DNA of 64,000 bases, from positions 243,326,645-243,390,644 of the forward strand of contig JAUMIR010000005.1 in the NCBI GenBank assembly GCA_030847615.1, read 5' to 3'. The DNA is from Gambelia wislizenii. Taxonomy: Eukaryota > Chordata > Lepidosauria > Squamata > Crotaphytidae. Each line of letters opens with the position of its first letter. The first letter of the stretch is position 1. The translations under genes were made by a program, and so were the position numbers. The notes below the pieces were generated by a model. It saw only the letters and a program-made list of their open reading frames with translations, searched no databases and was not told the DNA's origin. Of this stretch, positions 56,086 to 64,000 are shown in pieces.

Positions 56086-56237
56086 TAAAGCCAGAATCTC
56101 AAGGTAGGCAAGAGAAATTCAAAACTTCGAGTACATGTACTATTTTAAAAATTAGGAAAATAATTCATACATAATCCTTCAGAAAGGTCTCACAAAGCAC
56201 TTAAATTGTGTTTAAAATATACTCTTAGACATCATTA

Positions 56238-56490
56238 CAGTAGGGTCCCCATATCCCCTGATTAATTATCCACTGATTCAGTTATCCACGGTTTCAGTTT
56301 CAGCTCAGCTACCATAGAGTCTTCCTAGAAAATGCATCCTCTCTAGCCATTTTCTAGGTCCTCCAAGGCAACTCTATGGCATTTTAAACCAGATGTCCCA
56401 TTATTTTCAATGGCATTTGCTGTTATCACGGTTTTCGGTATCCATGGGGGCCCTCAGAACTAATCCCCCACGGATACGGGGGTCCTACTG
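56238..56490 (+). mobile_element. Tc1/mariner-type MITE, family B
   Basis: Ends cagtagggtccccatatcc ... ggggtcctactg, flanked by TA. It shares 'accatagagtcttcctagaa' and 'tcccattattttcaatggca' with 17925-18153. Confidence 0.8.
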
Positions 56491-56639
56491 TATTTCTTCT
56501 TGAGAAGGAATCCCCTTCTTTATAAGTAAAAATCATTTCAAAATCATTTCAAAGCTGAAGAAATTTGCTTTCTGTAGCTCCAAAGGATAGGTTACAGATG
56601 TATTTAGCTCAAATTACACCCTCCCAAGTTGACTAAACA

Positions 56640-56868
56640 CTAAGAAAAACTTCTTAATAGCACCAGCTGTTCAACTGTGGAGCAGATTGCTTTGAAACCT
56701 GGTGGTCTCTCTTTTGTTAGAAGTAGATATTGGGTCACAACCTATTAAGAATATTGTAATAGTTGATTTTCTGCCTCGACAGGGGCTGGACTTAATGACC
56801 TTTCATGTCAATGACCTTTCATGTCACTTCCAACTCTACGATTTTATGACACTCTCCCCCAGGAGGTG
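56640..56868 (+). mobile_element. CR1 LINE 3' end, highly diverged
   Basis: Contains 'actaagaaaaacttcttaat', 'tcaactgtggagcagattgc', 'tttctgcctcgacaggggct', 'ggacttaatgacctttcatg' (locally duplicated) and 'cttccaactctacgatttta'. A different CR1 subfamily from the 37968 copy. Confidence 0.65.
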
Positions 56869-57138
56869 CAGAATGACACTGAAAATTAATTCCTTTCTGT
56901 TTACAATATAAAAAAATAATTTATTTTCATAATCCATGCTTCCTTGATGCCTGTGATTCAGATGATAAATCTGAGAGTTGACCAATAATCAAATTAGGTT
57001 TCTTCTGTACAGTGTCGTTCCAACTTCTTGAGAACATTGTCAATGAGTTTTATTAGAATGTCTTTAAGATGTTTATCTGGACCAGGATAATGAGGTTTCA
57101 AGTCTAAACAGTCAAGCCTACAAATCTAATAAAGCTTT

Positions 57139-57150
57139 TTTTTTTTTTTG
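57139..57150 (+). repeat. T homopolymer tract
   Basis: About a dozen consecutive T. The surrounding interval 56869-57487 holds nothing else I recognise. Confidence 0.7.
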
Positions 57151-57487
57151 CCTGCAAGTATAATAAATAAGCTTTCCACATATCCATAGAGGCAAGGAAG
57201 TGTTCTCTCCTACGACATTGGGGATTAACAATACAAAAAATTCAGGAACAAAAGTTGTTTACCGTAATTCCCCAACCCTGCTTCTGTTTGGAGTAGAGGT
57301 GACTTTAACAGAAGGAAGATAAAGGTTCAATCTCAATTCCATCTAGATTTCTTAATCTAGATTTATTTTAACAGTAGGGATGTAATTATTTACTAATTTT
57401 CTTCTTGAAGGAAACAAGAAGTAATTTTAGCAGTCTTCCTCTTCCTTTGAAAACCACGGAATTTTTGAAGCCTATTTGAATTCCGAT

Positions 57488-57657
57488 CTTATTCTGCACA
57501 AAATTCACACATAGTGGTTTTGCTTAGAAAATAGTATTTTTTGTGCAGGGAACATTTTTTGTGCAGAAAATAATATTTCTATAAAAATATTATTTTCTGC
57601 ACAGAAAAAGCTGTTTTCTATATAGTTCAACCATGTGTGAATTTTGCACAGAATAAG
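57488..57657. repeat. Foldback element, copy 1
   Basis: A 170-bp palindrome: cttattctgcacaaaattca, 'cacatag' at the left and 'catgtgtgaattttgcacag', 'aataag' at the right are inverted copies. Inner arms rich in 'ttttctgtgcagaaaa' also pair ('aaaataatatttctataaaa', 'atattattttctgcacag'). The whole unit can fold on itself. No coding. Confidence 0.75.
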
Positions 57658-57777
57658 TCCTAATTACAGAATTTTCTGTGCACAAATAGGTTTTTCTGTA
57701 GAGAAAATATTTCTGCATAGTAGCATTATTTTAAGCACAGAAAAAGCTGTTTCCTGTGTAAATACAGAAACTGGAGA

Positions 57778-57975
57778 CTTATTCTACTCAAAATTCACAC
57801 ATAGAAAACAGCTTTTTGTGCAACAAATAGCTTTTTCTGTGCAGGAAATAATATTCTATTTCTTCATAGAAATATAATTGTGTGTGTGTGTGTGTGTACA
57901 GAAAATGCTGTTCCCTGCATAGTAAATGCTGTTTTCTGCGGAAAACAACCACATGCAAAATTTGTCCAGAATAAG
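57778..57975. repeat. Foldback element, copy 2
   Basis: Ends 'cttattctactcaaaattca', 'cacatag' and 'ccacatgcaaaatttgtcca', 'gaataag' repeat the design of 57488-57657, about 120 bp downstream. A (GT)n microsatellite (57879-57897) has expanded inside. The spacer between copies also has 'gcacagaaaaagctgtttcc'. Confidence 0.7.
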
Positions 57976-58779
57976 TACTGAATTGCAGAGATTCGTGTCA
58001 GTCCTGGAATCCTCTCATCATTGTTTCTCAATACTACCAAAAAATAAAAAAATAAAAAAAAAGCTTCCCCATCATTTTATGAATATTTTTGAATATTCTT
58101 TCTGTCCCTACTTAACAGTGACTTTTTGGTAAAGCAGAAGTCTGACTGACCGGAGCAGATGAGAAGTCTATCTATGTCCCATCTTGAAGAAAGGGCATGT
58201 AGTGTTCATGGTATATTAAACATGATGTGGGAAACTCCATTTCACCTGCAGTGAAACAAAACAATATGGCTAATGAAAATTTGTCACTATCTATTTGTTG
58301 TGTCTTCTCCCTGAAAGGGAATGCATCTTAAGTACCTTGCCTCTAAGATATGGGGCATGACTGGAAAGTAACCATAACTTACCTTTGATTCCTGTGAGCT
58401 CAGTATTCTTGGTGTGTGTGCCACAGAGACAAAGCGAGAGAGAGTGCAGTAGTGAGCAAGAAATCAAACACAAGAAGTACGCTCTCTTCAACCCACACAC
58501 TGTTACTGCTGAGTCCTTTTTCCTTGGCTTTTTATAAGTCTGGCTGTCTGAGCTTTGTCTGATGAGTCTCTGATGCTTTTTATGAGTAGTAATAGCGGGT
58601 TTTCACACATCCTGCCTAGAAGTGGCAGGGAAGATGTTTTAATGTGGTGTGTGGAGAAGAATCTCCACAGGCCTTTATAAGCTTTCTCTTAGATTAAATC
58701 ATTGGATTCATGATTAAATCCCCTCCCTCATGCATTAACTTGCTACATTTTAGTTATTGATTTTAGGCATTTTGACCAT
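57976..58779. other. No recognised feature
   Basis: Includes an A-rich (AATAAAA)n patch at 58038-58062. Nothing else. Confidence 0.4.
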
Positions 58780-58910
58780 GCCGTTCAGTCAACAAGCCTC
58801 CCAGAACACACCTTGGAAAAGTTGCTTTTTGGAAACATAGTTCCCATAATTCTTCACCATTGGGAAACGTAGGCCAAAAGCATCTGGAAGGCCAGCCTTG
58901 CCCACCTTTG
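58780..58910. repeat. Palindromic MITE, diverged
   Basis: The text 'ggaaacatagttcccataat', 'tcttcaccattgggaaacgt', 'aggccaaaagcatctggaag', 'gccagccttgcccaccttt' follows the 14130-14285 foldback family. Confidence 0.45.
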
Positions 58911-59219
58911 GTTAAAAATATTTGGAATAAGGTGGGGGTCTAGTAATGGAGAAGGCCTGCCATAGGGTGCTTCTGTCCAAAACTAGAGATTTCAATACCT
59001 TTTCTTTGAAAGTACCCAAAAGAGTGATTAGGCAGTCACTTACTCATTGGCCATAAAGAGAAAACAGATCACTAGAAAAAAAAGAAAAGAGGACAAAGAT
59101 TTGTATAAAATGTTCATATGTATAGAATCAATTTTTGAAAATAATTACTTTTATATAAATAGAAATACATTTCACCATGGTGGGGGAGACTATGACTGAG
59201 TGATCTATGTGCCTGTTCG

Positions 59220-59345
59220 GTCTGGTGGGTAACCTTCTCAAAAGCACTTTAAGGACTTTCCTTGGTTTTTTTCTGGGCTGTGAGGTTGTGTTCTGGAAGT
59301 TTCTTTCTGACATTTCACCTGCATCTGTGCTGGCATGCAAGCCAT
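59220..59345 (-). repeat. PLE terminal-repeat fragment
   Basis: Contains 'ggtttttttctgggctgtga', 'ggttgtgttctggaagtttc', 'tttctgacatttcacctgca' and 'tctgtgctggcatgc'. A diverged solo copy; the hammerhead-like core is broken (cacctg for cgcctg, one base lost in gtgctggc). Confidence 0.7.
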
Positions 59346-60120
59346 GAAAGTCTTCGTCTTCATACTTTAAGGACCATCATCAACCATCTTATGATTTTTA
59401 ATCTTTAAAACTGTCCTGGACCAGACAGGTGGTGAAAGTGCGGCTTGTGAGTTGCATGTGATTCCGGGGCTGTTTCTGTGATTCCCCAGGGGCCCTTTTT
59501 AAAAACTTTTTTTTTTTCATTTTTGTCCCCAACCCTTCTAAGGCTATGGAGGAGGCAATATAAACATGTTTCTGGGACTCCCTGGATCATTTTAGACAAG
59601 GAAGGCCTCCTTTGTTTCTAACAGAAAGTGAATAGGGAATTGACTTCCAGGTTACTTCCTGTCATTAAAAAAGAGCCTGGCCTGGGCTTTAAATGCCTAG
59701 GGGCCTCAAAAACATGGTGAAGCCCACAGACCCTGGAGGACTTTTGAGGACAAAAATCAATACTTTTGTGGTATGGCAGCCCTGTGAGATATCCTAGAGG
59801 GCCACTGTGCCCCTCTTAACCTCAGATCCTGAAGCAGAAGATGGAGGGGACTGTCTTCAGACAGCCCTGCAACCAGAGGATCGTCTTCTGTAACGTAGGA
59901 CCTATGGGCTGTAGACAGACAAGTGGGCTTGACACCTCAAGAAAAGTGATATCTGACCATAGATTCCCATGCTCTATTTCTGCCATGTTATATTGTGATT
60001 GGAAATATCATGTTCCATCTGACAAAGTTACTTGTTACTTTTGGGGGTTAACCTGAGGGCAAAGTTGCCCTTTTGAGAACTAATGTACAACAATTGGTAA
60101 CATTGTTACTTTTTGAGGGA
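59346..60120. other. No recognised feature
   Basis: Nothing recognised apart from a T-tract at 59508-59517. Confidence 0.4.
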
Positions 60121-60945
60121 TTATTTATTTATTTATTTAATTTATATTTTGCTTTTCTCCCAACATGGAACTCAAGGCAGCTTACAAGAAATTAAAACAA
60201 AATGCAGCTAAAATCTCATTAATACAAACATTTTTTTAAAAAAATACTGTAAATAAATGAACAACTCTTTTAAAAGCACAAAGTTAAAGCAGTTCCAATC
60301 AGAGAGAGAGAAAAAAGATAAAAGACAGCATACCCCATTAAAAGATCCTTCTGTCACAATTAGTGTTGCCAAGTTTTCAATACAGCACAAAGGGGATAGT
60401 CAAAATGTATGACATTTTGCCAACCAGGAAGTTGCTATTGACAAGTTTGTCCTCTACTTAACTACCATTAACATATTGTCCACATACATAAATTACATGA
60501 TGCATACATTTTGTGATGAGCCCATACCACAAAATACAAGACTTGTTGGCTTCTTGTTCATATATATATAAAAAGAGAAACTTTCCAACTTTCAAACAGA
60601 GGACATCTCTTATAAAAAGACACCTGCTAGTCCTATAAGGGTCATGCTTTCCAGCCCTCAAATAAAGGACATCCCTTATAATAAAGAACACCTGGCAACC
60701 CTGGTCACAATGAGTTACGAGCCAAAGCTCTGCCTAAGTAAAGACATCTTTACTTGCTGGTGGAAAAAGAGCAGCGTGGAGGCCAAATGTGGTACGGAGT
60801 TCTATAGCCTAGGGGCAGCCACTGAGAAGGATGTCTCTTGCGTCCTCACCAGATGTGAGGTGTGATGGTGGTGGGAGTGAGAAAAAAACTTCCTTCAAGG
60901 ATCTTAAAACTTGGGCAAGCTCACACAGAAATTAGTAACGTTTAC
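60121..60945 (-). mobile_element. Old LINE 3' region (same family as 42362-45185)
   Basis: (ttta)n then 'tttgcttttctcccaacatg', 'gaactcaaggcagcttacaa', 'aagttaaagcagttccaatc'. After a non-matching interval (about 60365-60705) it continues as 'gagccaaagctctgcctaag', 'ggggcagccactgagaagga', 'tgtctcttgcgtcctcacca'. The interval between contains two copies of a phrase 'ataaaggacatc.cttataa-aaa' (60597-60690). Confidence 0.5.
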
Positions 60946-61145
60946 AGGCCAATCCCTGTATCCATAGACCCCCTGTGGGTACCTGAAAATATGGCTAATT
61001 TTAGGAACCCTATTATTTTCAATGAGACAAATGCTGGAAGTTGACCATAGAATTACATTAGAGGACCTAGAAATGCCTAGATAGAACATATTTTTCCAGA
61101 TGTGGATAAGTGGATACCGAATCCATGGCTATGGGGGTTGACCTG
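60945..61145. mobile_element. Mariner-type MITE, family C
   Basis: Ends caggccaatccctgtatcca ... tatgggggttgacctg, flanked by TA on both sides. The interior 'ggaagttgaccatagaatta' and 'gaggacctagaaatgcctag' matches 30433-30580. Confidence 0.7.
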
Positions 61146-61229
61146 TACTTTTAAGTGGCCTTTGGGCAGATTTGGAGCCATTTTGGATATTTAAGTGTGT
61201 GGTGTATTTTTTTTTAAAAAAACGTATAA

Positions 61230-61459
61230 CAGTTGTCCCTCTGTATGCACAGATTTGGTATCCATGGATTTAAGTATTCACGACTTGAAAATATTCTTTA
61301 AAAAATAATCATTCAAAAAACAAACCTTGATTTTGCCATCTTATATAAGGGACACCATTTTGCTATGCCATTGCATATAATGGGACTTGAGTATTCACGG
61401 ATTTTGGTATCCATGGGGGTTCCTGGAACCAAACCCCAGCGAATATGAAGGGACAACTG
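61230..61459 (+). mobile_element. Tc1/mariner-type MITE, family A
   Basis: Ends cagttgtccctctgtatgc ... tatgaagggacaactg. Right flank TA; left flank has TA one base away (mutated). Interior as in 42449-42677, in the same orientation. Confidence 0.82.
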
Positions 61460-61461
61460 TA

Positions 61462-62517
61462 CTTGCATGTTATTCTTAAAAGAATAGCTAATCAGCAACA
61501 TTTACAGGAAAGAGCAACCAATAATAATTATTTTTTTAAATAATTCCAACTCTGAGTTATAGGAATGCTGCCTGACAACCAGACTTAACATCTCCTCCCG
61601 CTCCATTATTATGTATTGGGAATACTGTACTTCAATTGAAGTCAGCAGAAGTTTAAAATGTCAACAATGAGATGGCAATCAGGCCCTCTTGGAATGGCTG
61701 AAATTATGCTCTTTCACTTTTAAAGGCATGGGATTTGCATGTTTATAGGTCTCCAGATTATTTCTGAAAAAGCAGTTCTGATTTATATTGTTTTGCCTTT
61801 TGCCTTCCAAGGCTCCTGTAGCTGAGAGGTTTTATTATAATAATCTTTAGAATATCTTTGTGTTCTCCCTCCCTCCCTCCCTCCCTCTCCTCTCCTTTTG
61901 GTTCCTGCCATTATGCCCCCCACCACCACCACTTTTAAATAAGGCATTAAAAACCAGGCAGAAAAGTACAGTAGGCAGCAAGCATAGAAGAAACCAGAAA
62001 AACAAGCAAGACAAATTAAGAAGAAAACCTTTATGAAGTTAAGAATGGAGATACATTTTTCATAGTTCATCCAAAGACATTCTTATTCAAAGATGGGGTA
62101 ATTTAATCATACTCCAAGAGAGGCCAACACTTGACTGAGACCTCAAGCTCCCCAGAGAAACAAAAAGGCTGCCAGTTTCACAGATACATTTTTTTAGTGC
62201 TTTCAAGAGAAGAAGCGGGTGGGGATGAGAAAGTCCTGTTTTGCTTTGCTTTTTTTGGTCTATGTATTTTACTTAGCTAATACAGCATATGGGCAGAGAA
62301 TCAGACTTTTTAAAATCTCCCCAGGATGAATTCATACTTAAAGGTATCAGCATGACAAACTATAATTAACACAAGAAGAACTGAAGAGGATTTAGAGAAC
62401 ATTCATCAGCATAATTAAAAATGAGCATTTGGCTGTTGCTGATTTCCTTTGTAATTAAAATTATGGCTTGTTGGAGGAGAAGAGAGGGGAAAAAGCCCCA
62501 TTTAAAAACAAAATAAC
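61462..62517. other. No gene; (CCCT)n microsatellite
   Basis: A (CCCT)n tract at 61867-61890. ORFs here only read through low-complexity sequence. Nothing else recognised. Confidence 0.5.
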
Positions 62518-62533
62518 TTGGGTGGAACAGTGT

Positions 62534-62730
62534 GAAGTTGAAGGCTTTCAAGGCTGACATCCAAGATTTTCTTTGGTTTTTTTCCTGGCTGTGAGGCCAT
62601 GTTCTGGAATAGTTTCTTTCTGACGTTTCGCCTGTATCTGTGGCTGGCATCTTCAGATGCAGGTGAAAGGTTAGAAAGGAACTATTCCAGAACACGGCCT
62701 CACAGCCAGGAAAAAACCCAAGGAAAATCT
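62534..62730. mobile_element. Foldback PLE terminal-repeat insertion, perfect 16-bp TSD
   Basis: The TSD ttgggtggaacagtgt lies at 62518-62533 and 62731-62746. Inside, one PLE terminal-repeat arm (gttttttt cctggctgtgaggccatgtt, 'ctgacgtttcgcctgtatct') is followed by its inverted counterpart ('gcaggtgaaaggttagaaag', 'ccagaacacggcctcacagc', 'caggaaaaaaccc'). The insertion is a head-to-head PLE end lacking any coding part. Confidence 0.85.
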
Positions 62731-62955
62731 TTGGGTGGAACAGTGTATGCTAATGATATAATCCATTTGGTACTGTTCCCACAAACTACTTCTGTGGGGC
62801 TTGAGGTAAAGCAGAGCACAGGGAATCCTTTATAGGCAGCCATAACTTGGACTGGGTGAGGCAGGTTTCCTCCTGAGGCTCTGTACTAGAGACTACACAG
62901 AGTTGACATGGCTTTGTATTGGAGGCTGGAAGTAAGGGTTAGAAGTAAGCCCGTT

Positions 62956-63732
62956 TACTAAAGTGAGGAAATACTGGTATACCATTATGAATGAAATGCA
63001 AGCTATTTTGCAAATCAAACTTGACTTTAGACCAGAAATCTTTCTCTTAGGTATGGTACAACTTGGTAGAAAAAAAGAAAAAGAAATTGGAAGGTTATGT
63101 TGGCATTTAATAACAGCAGCTAGAATTCTGTTAGCCAAATACTGGAAAAGTGAAAATACCCCCTCAAATGAGGAATGGTTAGATAAGGTTATTGAAATAG
63201 CTGAACTAGACAAATTGTCTTTTGTTCTAGAAGATAAAGCTGAGAACCAATTTGTAAAACAATGGAAGCATTTATATTATTATATTCAGAATAAAATTTG
63301 CTTATAGGAGGTAACAGTATCAGTCAAGCAATGCTAACAGAATTTTGAATGTACAGTTGTCCCTTCATATATAATACTAAATGTTTATAACATATGGAGC
63401 ACTACATAAAGAGTTGTCATGGTTATGGTCCTGAAAGGTGAAGGTGGAGTATCCTCTTTATGAACCATTCAGAGGGATAACATAGATTGTGATAGGGAAT
63501 TAGCTAATATCTTAAAAGTAGGGGAATATCTTATTGTGAGTTTTTTCTTTTTCTGTTTTTTGTCTATCTGCGTAGAAACGTTTTAGTGATGTATTAATGT
63601 GCATGCCTAATGTGTGAAGGGTTTAGTATTGTTTTTTCATGTGTGGTTAGTTTAGTTTCTAAGTATGACATATGTATGTTTTGCATATTCATGTTTACTC
63701 GGTAATATTAATAAAGATAAATGACAAAAAAA
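62956..63732 (+). mobile_element. 5'-truncated L1 LINE with poly-A and TSD
   Basis: A 13-bp TSD aagtaagcccgtt occurs at 62943-62955 and 63733-63745. The plus-strand body has ORF2 C-terminal coding, a 3' UTR, a polyadenylation signal aataaa (63710-63715) and a terminal A run. Confidence 0.92.
62963..63307 (+). pseudogene. L1 ORF2 C-terminal end
   Basis: The last 114 codons of an L1 ORF2: RKYWYTIMNEMQAILQIKLD, PEIFLLGMVQL, WHLITAARILLAKYWKSENT and EEWLDKVIEIAELDKLSFVL. It resembles the 667-1305 and 43957-44664 copies in layout, but the residues differ enough to indicate a separate L1 family. The zinc-knuckle-like part is already truncated. Confidence 0.88.
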
Positions 63733-63745
63733 AAGTAAGCCCGTT

Positions 63746-64000
63746 ACCCATAATCCATTACTTGGTGGTATGCAAAGGGAAAGTAATCCTCCTTTTAAAA
63801 ACATTATAAGGGCTAACAGTGTCATCTTGCCTGTGATGAAGAACGTTACACATTACTTGTTCTCATTTTAAGGAACTAAAACAATGTTTTGGTGGGATTT
63901 CCCATACTAGGTATTGTCTTTCTGTTTTGAAAAAGATAAGCCAAAGATAATGAGCATCCTAATGAATGACATTAATGAGTTCCTGATTTTTTGGGTGGCA
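63746..64000. other. No recognised feature
   Basis: Nothing recognised up to the window end. Confidence 0.4.

Overview
The window is vertebrate repeat-rich non-coding DNA, and the repeat families point to a squamate reptile (most likely a lizard). The diagnostic families are CR1 copies whose 3' ends carry the ATTCTATG-type tail, an apparently young L2-clade LINE, 5'-truncated L1s with poly-A ends and long target-site duplications, Penelope-like elements (PLEs), a tRNA-derived SINE and a 5S-rRNA-derived SINE that share a tail, and many short TA-, TTA- and 8-bp-TSD DNA transposons. I found no exon, tRNA gene, rRNA gene or CpG-island promoter of a host gene. The window is best read as an intergenic or long intronic interval.

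Layout. 1-11 kb: an L1 fragment with a perfect 16-bp TSD (236-1299); a TTA-flanked MITE split by a CR1 (3115-4825); a PLE with an inverted 5' segment fused to a mariner transposase remnant (7846-9578); a CR1 3' end; and a full palindromic MITE. 11-28 kb: a hAT MITE with a perfect 8-bp TSD (13502-13879); a large TIR-bounded composite (17810-20335) holding at least four younger insertions; a 5S-derived SINE; and a LINE ORF2 C-terminal remnant. 28.8-37.1 kb: a nested block in which a palindromic MITE is broken by an L1 (itself carrying a CR1) and by a nearly full-length L2-clade LINE. The L2 has eight 170-bp tandem promoter-like monomers, an uninterrupted endonuclease-RT frame and a hairpin/ATT-repeat 3' end. 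38-41.3 kb: a long, frameshifted CR1 on the minus strand that retains an esterase-type ORF1 C-terminus, endonuclease and RT. 42.4-45.2 kb: a four-level nest (old LINE 3' end, DNA transposon, L1, SINE). 45-64 kb: decayed CR1s, mariner-type MITEs with TA TSDs, a repeated 400-bp TIR family, a tandem pair of foldback elements (57488-57975), a PLE foldback insertion with a perfect 16-bp TSD, and a third L1 with poly-A tail.

The elements interact as a retrotransposon community. SINEs appear to share 3' ends with LINE partners (the 55862-56085 SINE with the L2 hairpin end; the 5S- and tRNA-derived SINEs with each other). TSDs and interruptions give a readable insertion order. The most notable objects are the monomer-driven L2 whose open frame lacks an in-frame ATG before residue 181, the foldback pair, and the hammerhead-like core in the PLE terminal repeats. 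All family calls come from reading the sequence; no database search was possible.
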